From: Shewanella glacialipiscicola
GTDB taxonomy: Bacteria > Pseudomonadota > Gammaproteobacteria > Enterobacterales > Shewanellaceae
Direction: 5' to 3'
DNA: 64,000 nt
Assembly: GCF_023283485.1 (NCBI RefSeq)
Contig: NZ_JAKILU010000003.1
Span: 248,001-312,000 of the forward strand
The translations under genes were made by a program, and so were the position numbers. Below the pieces are notes generated by a model, which worked only from the letters and a program-made list of their open reading frames with translations, was not told the origin of the DNA and ran no database searches. This document shows, one piece after another, positions 7,689 through 17,700 of the stretch; the first letter of the stretch is position 1; each line of letters opens with the position of its first letter.

Positions 7689-9521
7689 ATGAAATTGGGT
7701 TTATTGGCCGGTTCAATAGCATTAATCTTAACTCTTCAAGGTTGCTCTAAGCCTGAAGTTACCCTAGCTCAAGAAAATAGCCCCGCTAATGCCGCGGCCG
7801 CAGAGCAGGACGAAACGCAAACGGCAGAACAACGCTATTTAGCGCTTGTGGATGCTTACTTTAAAGATTATCTAAAACTTGAGCCTATTTACGCCACTTT
7901 TGTTGGCGTTAATGATTACAATGCTGATTTTGGTGGTGATTTAACCGAAGCTTACCTTAAGGCTCGTCATGAGCTAAACACTCGTTATTTAGCTCAGGTG
8001 CGCGCGATTGACCCTAAGCAGTTGCCAGCAGATCTGCAGTTAAGCTATGACTTGTTTATTTATGACCGTGATATGGCCTTAGTCGATGAAACGTTCCCAT
8101 CACGCTTTATGCCTATAAGCCAGTTCTACAGTACAGTGATTACTATTGTGCAGTTAGGCAGTGGTGAAAGTGCACAGCCTTTTAATAGCGTGCAAGACTA
8201 CCGTAATTGGGAACACAGAGTTGATGGTTTTATCAAGTGGATATCACTTGCTGAAAATCGCATGAATGAAGGTATTGAAAGCAAAGTCGTGCTACCAAGA
8301 GTATTGGTGGAGCGCATTATTCCTCAGTTAGACGCTATGTTAACCATGGATGCTACCCAGAGTATTTTTTACTCACCTATTCAGCATTTTCCAGATAGTT
8401 TTTCAGAGCAGGATAAAGCGGAGTTAACTACGCGTTATCAAGCCATGATTACTGAGCGCATTTTACCCGCTTTAACGAATTTGCGAGATTACTTTAAGCA
8501 GACTTATTTACCCCAGTCGCGTGCAACTGATGGCTGGTCAGGCTTGCCTAATGGTAAAGCTTGGTATCAGCATTTAGCTAACTCTCACACTACAACCACT
8601 ATGTCAGTCGATGAAATCCACCAAATAGGGCTCACAGAAGTCGCAAGGATTTTATCTGAGATGGATAAAGTGCGCGCGCAAGTTGGTTTTAAAGGGGATT
8701 TAAAGGCGTTTTTTGCGGCGTTATCTTCTGAACCCCAGTATTTTTATGATGATCGCCAAGGCTTGATTGATGGCTATATGGTACTAAAAGATAACATCAA
8801 TAAAGTTTTACCTAATTACTTTAATGTGATGCCAAAAGCTGATTATGTCGTGAAACCAGTTGAAAGCTTCAGAGAGCAATCGGCTGCAGGAGCTTCTTAT
8901 GAATCGCCAGCCGTTGATGGTAGCCGCCCAGGCGTATTCTATATCAATACTTATAACCTAAAAGCGCAGCCAAAGTGGGGTATGACGACGCTGTCTTTAC
9001 ATGAAGCAGCACCTGGACACCATTTCCAAATAGCGATTAAACAAGAATTGACCGGCGTGCCTGAGTTCCAGCGCTTTAGTGGTTATACCGCTTTTGAAGA
9101 AGGTTGGGCACTTTATGCTGAATATTTGGGTGTTGAGATGGGGTTATTTACCGATCCTTACCAGTATTTTGGTAAGCTTTCGGATGAAATGTTACGCGCA
9201 ATGCGCTTAGTCGTTGATACCGGTCTTCACACTAAAGGTTGGAGCCGTGAGCAAGCAATTCAGTATATGAAAGATAACTCGCCTATGGCTGAAAGCGATA
9301 TCGTTGCAGAAGTTGAGCGTTATATGGCGATCCCAGGTCAAGCGTTATCCTACAAAGTGGGTCAGCTAAAAATTCTTGCCTTACGTGCTCGCGCGGAAAA
9401 AGCCTTGGGTGATAGGTTTGATTTGAAAGCATTCCATGATCAAATACTTACCTCTGGTTCATTGCCTATGGCGGTCATGGAGCAAAAAGTCGATCGTTGG
9501 ATAGCGGCTAAACAAGTTTAG
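7689..9521 (+). CDS. DUF885 family lipoprotein, putative zinc metallopeptidase
   Basis: A 610-residue protein with a lipoprotein signal: hydrophobic residues 3-15, then the lipobox LQGC with the acylated cysteine at residue 19. After an Ala/Glu-rich linker comes a full DUF885 domain. Its hallmarks are HEAAPGHHFQ (about residues 438-447) and FEEGWALYAE (469-478). These look like the split zinc-binding motif of gluzincin-type helical peptidases, with the distal glutamates as third ligand. The substrate is unknown; related proteins are annotated as X-Pro or tripeptide-releasing peptidases without firm proof. It is a single-gene unit, with a terminator upstream and a weaker hairpin (9532-9575) downstream. 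Confidence 0.88.
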   Translation: MKLGLLAGSIALILTLQGCSKPEVTLAQENSPANAAAAEQDETQTAEQRYLALVDAYFKDYLKLEPIYATFVGVNDYNADFGGDLTEAYLKARHELNTRYLAQVRAIDPKQLPADLQLSYDLFIYDRDMALVDETFPSRFMPISQFYSTVITIVQLGSGESAQPFNSVQDYRNWEHRVDGFIKWISLAENRMNEGIESKVVLPRVLVERIIPQLDAMLTMDATQSIFYSPIQHFPDSFSEQDKAELTTRYQAMITERILPALTNLRDYFKQTYLPQSRATDGWSGLPNGKAWYQHLANSHTTTTMSVDEIHQIGLTEVARILSEMDKVRAQVGFKGDLKAFFAALSSEPQYFYDDRQGLIDGYMVLKDNINKVLPNYFNVMPKADYVVKPVESFREQSAAGASYESPAVDGSRPGVFYINTYNLKAQPKWGMTTLSLHEAAPGHHFQIAIKQELTGVPEFQRFSGYTAFEEGWALYAEYLGVEMGLFTDPYQYFGKLSDEMLRAMRLVVDTGLHTKGWSREQAIQYMKDNSPMAESDIVAEVERYMAIPGQALSYKVGQLKILALRARAEKALGDRFDLKAFHDQILTSGSLPMAVMEQKVDRWIAAKQV

Positions 9522-9531
9522 TACTTAATAT

Positions 9532-9575
9532 GCCGTTACTAGATGTTGATAGGAGTAACGGTATTTTAAAACTTT
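9532..9575 (+). terminator. Possible weak terminator after the DUF885 gene
   Basis: Arms CCGTTACT (9533-9540) and AGTAACGG (9553-9560) enclose a 13-base loop, followed by an AT stretch ending in six T at 9572-9577. The long loop makes it weak. Confidence 0.4.
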
Positions 9576-9688
9576 TTTATTCCACAGAAAGTTTTTATAC
9601 TGTTTAACCCAGCCCATTAGATCGAATAATAATGGGAAGTTGATGATATTTGAGGCAAATGTCTCATGATCCAAATAGGAGTTTTACT

Positions 9689-9967
9689 ATGGTCCAAGCA
9701 ACAGCAAGACATTTGTTAGTGAGCACTGAAGAGCAATGCCAAACGCTCAAGCAACAAATAGTAGACGGTGCAGATTTCGCCGAAATTGCTCGTGCGCACT
9801 CATCTTGTCCATCAGGTGCACAAGGTGGTGAATTGGGTTCATTCGGCCCAGGTATGATGGTTAAAGAGTTTGATGAAGTGGTATTCAGCGCACCATTAAA
9901 TGAAGTACAAGGCCCTGTTAAAACTCAATTTGGCTTTCATTTACTTGAAGTGACCAGCCGCGCATAA
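9689..9967 (+). CDS. ppiC: Parvulin-type peptidyl-prolyl cis-trans isomerase PpiC
   Basis: A 92-residue single-domain cytoplasmic parvulin, almost the same length as E. coli PpiC (93). I chose the ATG at 9689 because AATAGGAG lies 7 bases upstream; the frame extends further left but without a Shine-Dalgarno. Parvulin hallmarks are ARHLLVSTEEQC at the N terminus, HSSCPSGAQGGELGSFGPGMMVKEFDEVVFSAP in the middle and TQFGFHLLEV at the end. Family members isomerise X-Pro peptide bonds during folding. It stands alone and ends with a strong terminator. Confidence 0.95.
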   Translation: MVQATARHLLVSTEEQCQTLKQQIVDGADFAEIARAHSSCPSGAQGGELGSFGPGMMVKEFDEVVFSAPLNEVQGPVKTQFGFHLLEVTSRA

Positions 9968-9998
9968 GTTTTACAGTTTGTTTGATACAAGGTATTTG

Positions 9999-10026
9999 AA
10001 ACGGCAGCTTTTGCTGCCGTTTTGTT
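9999..10026 (+). terminator. Terminator of ppiC
   Basis: Stem AACGGCAGC / GCTGCCGTT with a TTTT loop, followed by TTGTTTT, 32 bases after the ppiC stop. Confidence 0.9.
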
Positions 10027-10050
10027 TTATATGCTCATCGCGGGGTCACT

Positions 10051-10587
10051 ATGTTGGAACTCTATACTGATAGATTGAAACTCAGGAGCCTACACGCGAG
10101 CGACTGGGAACATTTTTATGCGTTAAATAGTGATCCTAAGATTAATCATTTTGTGCGCGTAGCAGAATCACAAGACGCTCTGCGTTGTAAGTTTGAGCAA
10201 CGTGCGAATACATGGTCTTATGATTCGGGTGATTGGCTGACCTTAGTGATTGAAACCGTAGATACAGGGCAATTTGTTGGTTTAACTGGCCTCTATTGTC
10301 AACATCTTGAAGAACAACGAGCAGAAGTTGGTTATTTGCTGGCCGCTGACTGTCATGGTAAAGGGTATGCCACCGAAGGTTTAAAAGCGGTTATTGACTG
10401 GGCTTGCCTTAGTTTTAATGTACATAAGTTTGTTGGTCATTGCGCTAAAGATAATCATGCATCAGCACGAGTCCTTGAAAAGTGTGGTTTTCGGCTTGAA
10501 GGTTTGCTCAGGCAACAACTCAAAATAGGTGAAAACTGGCTTGATGAATGTGCCTATGGTTTACTCGCCGATGAAAGGCGTCTCTAG
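10051..10587 (+). CDS. GNAT family N-acetyltransferase (RimJ/RimL type)
   Basis: A 178-residue GNAT protein. The N terminus LYTDRLKLRSLHASDWEHFYAL is typical of the RimJ/RimL subgroup. The acetyl-CoA-binding motif A is seen as VGYLLAADCHGKGYATEGLKAV (about residues 92-113), followed by NHASARVLEKCGFRLEG (about 138-154). Such enzymes acetylate N-termini or small molecules; the substrate cannot be inferred here. Nearby genes are translation-related (an S4 RNA-binding protein and RraB), but the strong promoter at 10620 suggests those are transcribed separately. Confidence 0.88.
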   Translation: MLELYTDRLKLRSLHASDWEHFYALNSDPKINHFVRVAESQDALRCKFEQRANTWSYDSGDWLTLVIETVDTGQFVGLTGLYCQHLEEQRAEVGYLLAADCHGKGYATEGLKAVIDWACLSFNVHKFVGHCAKDNHASARVLEKCGFRLEGLLRQQLKIGENWLDECAYGLLADERRL

Positions 10588-10619
10588 CCTAATTATCTTC
10601 AGCGTATTTGGCGCGGTGC

Positions 10620-10628
10620 TGGTATAAT
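10620..10628 (+). promoter_or_regulatory. Extended -10 promoter for the S4 protein-rraB pair
   Basis: TGGTATAAT is a textbook extended -10 element (TGnTATAAT). It lies 33 bases before the GTG start of the S4-domain gene, which would give a leader of roughly 25-30 bases. No good -35 is needed for, or seen with, this promoter class. Confidence 0.65.
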
Positions 10629-10661
10629 GCCGCAGGTTTATTTTTATAAGGCGTGTATCAA

Positions 10662-10892
10662 GTGACGCAAATTAATCAATTAGCTTTGCATTCTGGCGAA
10701 GATTTCATTGAATTGTACAAGGTATTAAAAGTCCAAGGCATGAGCAGTGCTGGCGGTGAAGCCAAGCATTTTATTGACGAAGGTCAAGTCACTGTTAACG
10801 GTGAAGTTGAAACTCGTAAACGTAAAAAGATCGTAGCGGGCGATATTGTCAGCTTTAACGGTGAATCAGTTCAAATCATTGCGGCAGAATAA
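10662..10892 (+). CDS. ybcJ: YbcJ-like S4-domain RNA-binding protein
   Basis: A 76-residue protein that is essentially one S4 RNA-binding fold: IELYKVLKVQGMSSAGGEAKHFIDEGQVTVNG followed by ETRKRKKIVAGDIVSF. It aligns by eye with E. coli YbcJ (70 residues; shared GQVxVxGxVETRKRxKIVAG). I chose the GTG at 10662 because AAGG (10648-10651) is spaced 10 bases away; a GTG at 10653 would be too close. It probably binds RNA in a ribosome- or RNase-related role, but its target is unknown. It sits 22 bases ahead of rraB, so the two are likely co-transcribed. Confidence 0.87.
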   Translation: MTQINQLALHSGEDFIELYKVLKVQGMSSAGGEAKHFIDEGQVTVNGEVETRKRKKIVAGDIVSFNGESVQIIAAE

Positions 10893-10914
10893 GCCTGCAA
10901 CAGTGGAGCAAGAT

Positions 10915-11316
10915 ATGCAATTTCCAGATGATGACAATGGTAAAATGCTGGCTGCAATGGCTGAATCGGGGATCGATTTAACTAAAGCACTAGATGTTGA
11001 TTTCTTTTTAGTATTTGATGATCAACGCGATGCTGAGACAGCGTTAGAAGAATTAACTAATTCTGATTTGCAAGGCGAAATTGAGCTTAATCTTAATGAT
11101 GAGCTCGGCAAGTGGGAAATCATTGTTTGCCTAAATATGATACCAGAGTACGATACTTTGGTTGAGCAAGAAGTCATGCTACATGATTTTGCTGCCGAGT
11201 TTGGTGGCATGAGCGATGGTTGGGGCGTGATGCAACATCAAGATGGTGATGATGAGTTTTCGCACGAGGACGATGATGACCACGGGCATGTTCACGGTCC
11301 AAACTGTAATCATTAA
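10915..11316 (+). CDS. rraB: RraB, protein inhibitor of RNase E
   Basis: A 133-residue acidic protein of the RraB family, which binds RNase E and modulates mRNA decay. Recognisable parts are the N-terminal DDDNGKMLAAMAESGIDL, the core VDFFLVFDDQRDAETALEEL and the end FGGMSDGWGVM. The ATG at 10915 follows GGAG (10904-10907) by 7 bases. The tail after residue 110 is strongly acidic, as in E. coli RraB, but also histidine-rich and ends HGHVHGPNCNH, which looks able to bind metal (inference). A terminator follows. Confidence 0.88.
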   Translation: MQFPDDDNGKMLAAMAESGIDLTKALDVDFFLVFDDQRDAETALEELTNSDLQGEIELNLNDELGKWEIIVCLNMIPEYDTLVEQEVMLHDFAAEFGGMSDGWGVMQHQDGDDEFSHEDDDDHGHVHGPNCNH

Positions 11317-11345
11317 TCTTGTTTAGTTAGTGCGGTAATTCAAAT

Positions 11346-11371
11346 TAAAACCACCTAAGGGTGGTTTTTTT
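11346..11371 (+). terminator. Terminator of the ybcJ-rraB unit
   Basis: Stem AAAACCACC / GGTGGTTTT with loop TAAG and a following T-run, 30 bases after rraB. Confidence 0.9.
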
Positions 11372-11453
11372 ATTACTCATTCTCTGCGATTTGATGCGTT
11401 AGTTCTAACGTTCTATCTGAGTTCTGCCTAAGTGGAATCCCTTGCCAAAATGC

Positions 11454-12341
11454 TTAATGCCGATAGGGAGCAAAAATTTCGAGTAACCAATCGATAAAAG
11501 CTTGGGCTTTTAACGGTAGGCTAGGAGATTTTGGCGTGAGTAAATAATAACTATAGGGACTGGTAAAAGGGGCGTTGAAGGGGATAACTAGGCTACCATT
11601 CGCTAGTAGTTCCTCGATAAAAAAGCGGGGTATTAGCGCAGCACCCATGCCACTTACGGCCGCTTGACTCAACATATAAAAATGTTCCACGCCAAAGGTT
11701 TGTTCTTGAGTGAGCTCTAGGCCTACTTTTTTAGCCCAATATCCCCAGAGTTCTGGTCTTGTAGTGTGTTTTAGCAAAGTGACGCGATTAATATCTTCAA
11801 TGCTCTGCAGTTTAGATGCTAACGAAGGCGCACAAACCAGACATAAATCCTCATCCATCAATTTAATATAATTTGCTCCCTTTGGGGCCACAGTACTGCT
11901 GCGAATAGCGATATCATAACGACCTTGGCTAAAATCGACGGCAAAATCGCCAATAGAGAGATCCACATAAAGATGCGGATGACGGGATTTAAATTGCTCC
12001 ATTCGTGGAATAAGCCAATTGATCGTCAAACTTGGAAGCACATTAATGGCTAAGCTTTGTGGCTGCGTAGGTTGACGACGTATGTCGCTGGTCGCACTTG
12101 AAAGTGTCTGTAGTGCGGCTTGCACATGGGGTAAATAACGTTTAGCTTCATCGGTTAAAAGCACTTTTTTGTGTAAGCGTACAAATAATGCAAAAGCTAA
12201 ATAATCCTCCAAAACCCTAATTTGTTTACTAATTGCACCATGGGTAACATGCAACTCTTTACTGGCGAGCGTCATGCTTTGTAAGCGCGCCGCAGCTTCA
12301 AAGGCGCGTAGGGCATTAAGCGGTGGCAAATCGGTGAACAT
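11454..12341 (-). CDS. LysR family transcriptional regulator (GcvA-like)
   Basis: A 295-residue LTTR. The N-terminal winged helix-turn-helix is clear: LPPLNALRAFEAAARLQSMTLASKELHVTHGAISKQIRVLEDYL (residues 5-48), with the LPPLNALR opening typical of the GcvA branch. The remainder is a periplasmic-binding-protein-like effector domain, for example LAINVLPSLTINWLIPRMEQF near residue 97. It is divergent from a TauE/SafE transporter gene, and a perfect inverted repeat lies in the shared 154-base gap. By LTTR convention it probably regulates that transporter and itself; the ligand is unknown. Confidence 0.93.
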   Translation of the reverse strand: MFTDLPPLNALRAFEAAARLQSMTLASKELHVTHGAISKQIRVLEDYLAFALFVRLHKKVLLTDEAKRYLPHVQAALQTLSSATSDIRRQPTQPQSLAINVLPSLTINWLIPRMEQFKSRHPHLYVDLSIGDFAVDFSQGRYDIAIRSSTVAPKGANYIKLMDEDLCLVCAPSLASKLQSIEDINRVTLLKHTTRPELWGYWAKKVGLELTQEQTFGVEHFYMLSQAAVSGMGAALIPRFFIEELLANGSLVIPFNAPFTSPYSYYLLTPKSPSLPLKAQAFIDWLLEIFAPYRH

Positions 12342-12383
12342 ATTGTTTCCTGTGGCAGGTATTGGAATCGGAATATCTTATTC

Positions 12384-12406
12384 TTGCGTGACTATATCTC
12401 ACGCAA
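12384..12406. promoter_or_regulatory. Perfect inverted repeat between the LysR gene and yfcA (candidate LTTR operator)
   Basis: TTGCGTGA (12384-12391) and TCACGCAA (12399-12406) flank the 7-base spacer CTATATC. It lies 42 bases from the LysR start and 89 bases from the yfcA start. The dyad contains T-N11-A spacings expected of LysR-type sites. Confidence 0.6.
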
Positions 12407-12495
12407 TAGCGACAATAACTCCTTTGCGTTTATTTGGCAAACGCAGTCTAATGCTCGGTAATGACTCCTTTTTTATCAACAGAATAATAAAAATT

Positions 12496-13266
12496 ATGGA
12501 ATTTGAATTAACTCTACAAATCGCAGCGGTACTTTTTGCCGTGGCACTGGTGGCAGGTTTTATTGACTCAATTGCCGGTGGCGGTGGTTTATTAACGATT
12601 CCGGCACTCATGTGGGCTGGATTACCGCCTACGGTTGCCTTAGGGACTAACAAGTTACAGGCCTGTGGCGGTAGTTTTTTTGCAAGCTTGTACTTTGTGC
12701 GTAAGGGGCTGGTTGACCTTGAGTCCGTTAAATTAGCTTTAATTTGTGCATTTATTGGCGCGGCATTAGGGACTGTTTTAGTTCAATTAGTCGATACTAA
12801 AGTGCTCGAATTAATGTTGCCATTTTTGATTTTGGCTATTGGTTGTTACTTTTTGTTCTCGAAAAAGATATCTGAAGATGATAGACATCAAGTGCTCACA
12901 CCGACCGCGTTTGCATTCACCGCCGCATTAGGTGTGGGCTTGTACGATGGCTTTTTTGGTCCAGGTACCGGCAGTTTTTTTGCGTTAGCGTTTGTATCGT
13001 TAGCCGGTTTTGGTTTAGCCAAGGCTACGGCTCACGCAAAGCTGCTTAATTTTTCGACCAATATCGCATCGTTAATCTTTTTTGCCTTAGGCGGGAAAGT
13101 GATTTGGTTATTGGGATTAGTCATGCTAGCAGGGCAAGCCATTGGCGCGACTTTAGGTTCTCGTTTAGTGGTGACAAAAGGCACTAAGATCATTAAGCCA
13201 CTCGTGGTGACTATGTCCCTTGCCATGAGCTTTAAACTGCTGGCAACGCAATACCAACTATTCTAA
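12496..13266 (+). CDS. yfcA: TauE/SafE family transporter, YfcA-like
   Basis: A 256-residue polytopic membrane protein. I chose the ATG at 12496 because the product then begins MEFELTLQIAAVLFAVALVAGFIDSIAGGGGLLTIP, matching the start of E. coli YfcA; the upstream open frame overlaps the LysR gene. Family hallmarks are AGGGGLLTIPALMWAGLPP and ALGTNKLQACGGSFFASLYF in the first half and LYDGFFGPGTGSFFALAF in the second, the two-fold repeat of the family. TauE/SafE proteins export sulfoacetate, sulfite or other organic anions; the substrate here is unknown. It is probably controlled by the divergent LysR regulator. Confidence 0.9.
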   Translation: MEFELTLQIAAVLFAVALVAGFIDSIAGGGGLLTIPALMWAGLPPTVALGTNKLQACGGSFFASLYFVRKGLVDLESVKLALICAFIGAALGTVLVQLVDTKVLELMLPFLILAIGCYFLFSKKISEDDRHQVLTPTAFAFTAALGVGLYDGFFGPGTGSFFALAFVSLAGFGLAKATAHAKLLNFSTNIASLIFFALGGKVIWLLGLVMLAGQAIGATLGSRLVVTKGTKIIKPLVVTMSLAMSFKLLATQYQLF

Positions 13267-13642
13267 TAGACGGTTTTGTATCGATAAGTGCAGGTTTAAG
13301 CGGTATGTTAGCTTATCTTAGCGCGTTATTTTATCTGAGTTACGCCCACCTTGGCGCAAAAGTTAAGTCGAGGTGGATATCACAGTAGTAAACCTCCTAA
13401 GATTACCGAAAATACCTCATCTTACTTTGCAATAGGTATACTCTTTCACGGTTTTTTAATAGTATAACCTGTCATTTTTGTTGCACTTTTTGGCTTCTCA
13501 TTTTTCTATATGCATTTTAACGCTATGTCTTGTGTAATAAGATTTAATCCGATTTAAATACGCGCCTTGTCTGCCTTATTTTGCGTAAACGAGCGACACG
13601 TTCGCATGGATTTAGCGCCACCACTTTGTTAAAAGAGCGATT
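13267..13642. other. Intergenic region before sbcDC
   Basis: 376 bases without a credible ORF or strong terminator. An AT-rich stretch at 13430-13560 probably holds the sbcD promoter, but I see no clear LexA box or other site. AAGAG (13633-13637) precedes the sbcD ATG. Confidence 0.5.
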
Positions 13643-14788
13643 ATGAAATTTATCCATACCTCAGACTGGCATATTGGTCGCCAGTTACACAATCAATCAT
13701 TACTTGATGATCAAGCCTTTGTACTCGAACAAATTATTGCTTTGGCGAGTGAGCATAAGGTCGATGCTGTGATTGTGGCAGGGGATATTTATGACCGTTC
13801 GATTCCGCCAGCCAATGCGGTTGCCTTATTAGATGATGTGCTGAACCGTTTGGTGCATGGTTTAGGCTTGCAAGTGATTATGATTGCTGGAAACCATGAC
13901 GGCCACGAGCGTTTGGGGTTTGCAGCAAAACAAATGGCGGCAAGTGGGTTATATATCATTGGGCCTTTAAGTGCTGAAGTTCATCCTATTAGGTTGTCGA
14001 GTTTAAGTGGTGATGTAGTTTTTTATCCCCTGCCTTACGCTGATCCTGCCACCGTGCGCCACGTATTTGAATGCGAGGCCGCAAGCCACGAAATGGCTAT
14101 GGATATTTTGCTTGAGCAAGTGCGTAAGCACGATAGCCAAGGCTTACCCAAAGTGGTGATCGGCCACTGCTTTTTAGATGGTGGCAGTGAGTCAGAATCT
14201 GAGCGGCCATTAAGTATTGGCGGCGCAGATAAAATATCGCCAACGTTATTTACTGAATTTGATTATGTTGCATTAGGCCATTTGCACGGGCCGCAATACA
14301 AAGGCGCCGAACATGTGCGCTATTCAGGTTCGATTTTGAAATATTCCTTTAGCGAACAGCATCAACACAAGTCGGTGACGTTAGTTGAACTTGGCGCGCA
14401 AACGCCGCTAAATATCTGTTTATTGCCATTAAAGTCGATGCGTGATGTGCGCATCTTAGAGGGAGAATTAGAAATATTACTCGCCCAAGGTAAAATGGAT
14501 ATAAAACGTGAAGATTACCTTATGGTGAGACTACTGGATAAACATGCCATTTTAGATGCTATGGGCAAACTCAGAGCCGTTTACCCCAATGTACTGCATT
14601 TAGAGCGTACAGGCTTGATGGCGGGGCAGCAGCAAGTCGCTTTAAGCCGCGATCATATCAAAAAAGGTGAAATGGATATGTTCTGCGACTTTTTCTCTCA
14701 GGTCTCTGGCGAGTCATTAACGCAGGCACAGCAAACCGTGATGGACGATCTCTTGACTAAGTTACACCATAAGGAGCGTCAAGCATGA
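13643..14788 (+). CDS. sbcD: SbcD, exonuclease subunit of SbcCD
   Basis: A 381-residue Mre11-type nuclease. Metal-binding phosphoesterase motifs are in place: D8 and H10 (SDWHIG), D48 (AGDIYDR), N84-H85 (AGNHDGH), VIGHCF near residue 172 and YVALGHLHGPQ near 210. With SbcC it cleaves DNA hairpins and protein-blocked ends during replication of palindromes and in repair. It overlaps sbcC by four bases (ATGA), so expression of the two subunits is translationally coupled. Confidence 0.97.
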   Translation: MKFIHTSDWHIGRQLHNQSLLDDQAFVLEQIIALASEHKVDAVIVAGDIYDRSIPPANAVALLDDVLNRLVHGLGLQVIMIAGNHDGHERLGFAAKQMAASGLYIIGPLSAEVHPIRLSSLSGDVVFYPLPYADPATVRHVFECEAASHEMAMDILLEQVRKHDSQGLPKVVIGHCFLDGGSESESERPLSIGGADKISPTLFTEFDYVALGHLHGPQYKGAEHVRYSGSILKYSFSEQHQHKSVTLVELGAQTPLNICLLPLKSMRDVRILEGELEILLAQGKMDIKREDYLMVRLLDKHAILDAMGKLRAVYPNVLHLERTGLMAGQQQVALSRDHIKKGEMDMFCDFFSQVSGESLTQAQQTVMDDLLTKLHHKERQA

Positions 14789-17700
14789 GACCCCTTAGCC
14801 TTTCAATGTCGGCCTTTGGCCCCTTTGCATCGACTCAATCACTTGATTTTACTGCTCTTGGCACTAATCCGTTATTTTTAATTAATGGGCCAACTGGCGC
14901 GGGTAAGACAACCTTGCTTGACGGTATTTGTTTTGCCCTCTACGGCAAAACCACAGGCAATGAGCGTGAAGGTAGCCAAATGCGCTGCGATATGGCAGAC
15001 GACAATCTGCTCACTGAGATCACGTTTAGCTTTCAGCTTGGTAGTAATAGCTATCGTATTCGACGCGTGCCAGAGCAAGACAGAGTTAAAAAAAGTGGCG
15101 ATGGCTCAACAGTGCAAAAGCCCGAAGCCCAGCTCTATAAAATTGACGCCGATGGCAATGAAAGCTTGCTTGTGGCCAGTAAAGTCTCTGAGGCGACTGC
15201 TGAGATTGAAGCCTTAACAGGGCTCGATGTGGAGCAATTTCGTCAAGTGATGGTATTGCCGCAGGGCAAGTTCCGCGAATTATTAATGGCGGATTCTAAG
15301 GCGCGTGAACAGATATTTAGTCAATTATTTCAAACTCATATTTATCGTCGCATTGAAGATTCCTTAAAAAGTAAGGCGGCAGATATTCGCGCCTTAGTGA
15401 AAGACCAGCGTAGTCGTCGCGATGGCATCTTACAAAGTGCCGATATTTCATCCGATGATGAGCTGACTAATGAATTAGCGAGGCTCACGCCAGAACTTGA
15501 AGTAGCCCAAAGCGCGAAAGAGCAGGCATTACAACAGCAACAACTTATCATCAAGCTGAGCGATGCTGCGCAGCATTTACTGGCCGATTTTACTCAGCTG
15601 GATGTGTTAACTCGAACTGCCGCTGAGCTTAGTGCGCAGCAAGATAGTATTAAGGCTAAAAATCACGCAATGGATCTTGCTAAGCAAGCGCAGCGCTTAG
15701 AACCCATAGTTGAAGTGTTTTTGGCTCGTGAGCAGGAATCTAAATCAGCAAACCTTAACCTTAATTACACAAAAACAGCCTTGTTAAATGCTAAGCAAGC
15801 TTTTGAAAAATCTGAACTAGAAGCAGTAGATTTACCTGTTTTGGAAGCGCGGTTACTCGAGAAAGAGCAAGCTAAACAGCAACTGAATACATTAGGGCCG
15901 CAGCTTAGGGAGCTCGATAGACTCACTAAGACAGCCGAGCAAGAACAACTGCTGTTAACTAAGGCTAAGGCGAAGTTTCTGGCGAGCAAAAATGAATTAA
16001 CCGCCGTTAGCCAAAAACGCTATGAGCTGGAATCAACTCTGCCACAATTACAAGCTAGCAGTGAAACCCGTCTCTCATTACAGCAATCGCACCAGCAGCA
16101 ACAGCAGTTATTATTTGCTTATCAGCAATGGCAACACGTTACGGCAAGGGTCGCTTTAACACAGGAAAAACTTGCCAAGGCTAAAGCGCAAGGCCAACAG
16201 CTTAATATACAACATCAGCAAGCACAGATTGCGTATAAAACCTTACTACTGACTTGGCATCAAGGGCAGGCGGCTATCTTAGCTCGGCAATTACAATCAG
16301 ATGAGCCTTGTCCTGTGTGTGGTAGTAAAATCCACCCTCAGCCAGCGCAGAGCCAAGAGGCGCTCCCCAGTGATGAAGCGCTACGATTAGCCCAAGAGGC
16401 TGAAACTCATGCCCAAGATATGCTGAGCAAAGCAAGAGCTGAATATCGTGGCTTCCAAACACAGTTAGAAACCTTGCAACAACAAGCACAGGATCTCGCT
16501 ACCCAATTAGGTGCTGCTGTTGATGTTTCTTTAGATGAACATACGCATACTTTGTCGCAATTGGCTTTCTCGCTGACAACAGCCGAACAAGCCCACTTAA
16601 ATTTGCAGCAGCTGCAGCAAGATATCGTGCTGTTACAAATGCAAGAAACGCAATTACAGCAAAAACTGGAGCAAGGACAAGCGCAAGAAAATGCCTCGCA
16701 ATCAAAGGTTGATGTATTGCAAGGGCAGCTAGCGCAAATGCAGCAAAATGTACCGAAGGAGCTGGCTACGCTCGAGGCATTAAACGCTGCAACAGCGCAA
16801 AATCAACAAGATATTAGTCAAATTAAACAACAGATTACCAGTATTCGCGAGCTTCAACTACAAACTGGGCAGGCTTTTGTTGCCGCTAAAGCTGCGTTAA
16901 ATGGAGCCGAAAATACCGCCGAGGCCGCATTAGCGCAGTTAACTAGAGCACAACAGCAACTTGACAAACAGTTAGTTGCCGCAGGCTTCACTGATCAGCA
17001 CGCTTTGCTTGAGGCCATGTTAGATGAACAGCAACTGCATCTATTGGTAAGTGAGATTGAAGCATATCAACAGCAATGTGCATTAATCCAAGCCCAATGT
17101 GAGCTGCTGACACTTAAGCTTAAGGATAAAGTGCCGCCCGATAGCACTAAGCTTGCGGCCGAGCTTGAGATAGCGCAGCAAGCATTACACACAGCTGAAC
17201 AGGCATGGCAACGGCTCCACACTCGAGCAGCGCTTTTGCTGCAAACACAAACTCAGCTGAATATCGCCGATACGAAAGCTAAGAGTTTAGAAGACGAGTA
17301 TGCCGTTATTGGCACGCTCGCCGACGTCGCTAATGGTAATACGGGCAATAAAATTAGCCTGCAGCGTTTTGTATTAAGTGTGTTGCTTGATGATGTGTTA
17401 CTCGAGGCAAGTCATCGATTGCATCTGATGAGCAAAGGGCGTTATCGCTTATTGCGTAAGGAGGATAGAGCAAAAGGTAACAAGGCTTCAGGCCTTGAGT
17501 TAGAAGTTGAAGATGCCTATACCTCAAAGGTCCGTCCGGTGGCGACCTTAAGTGGCGGCGAAAGTTTTATGGCGGCATTATCAATGGCGTTAGGATTATC
17601 CGATGTGGTGCAAGCTTATGCGGGTGGCATTAAACTCGACACCTTATTTATTGATGAAGGCTTTGGTAGTTTAGACCAAGACTCATTGGAGTTGGCTATT

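Noticed and set aside
12274-12495. Longer yfcA starting inside the LysR gene
   Set aside because: The extra N-terminus is non-homologous; the ATG at 12496 fits the family start.
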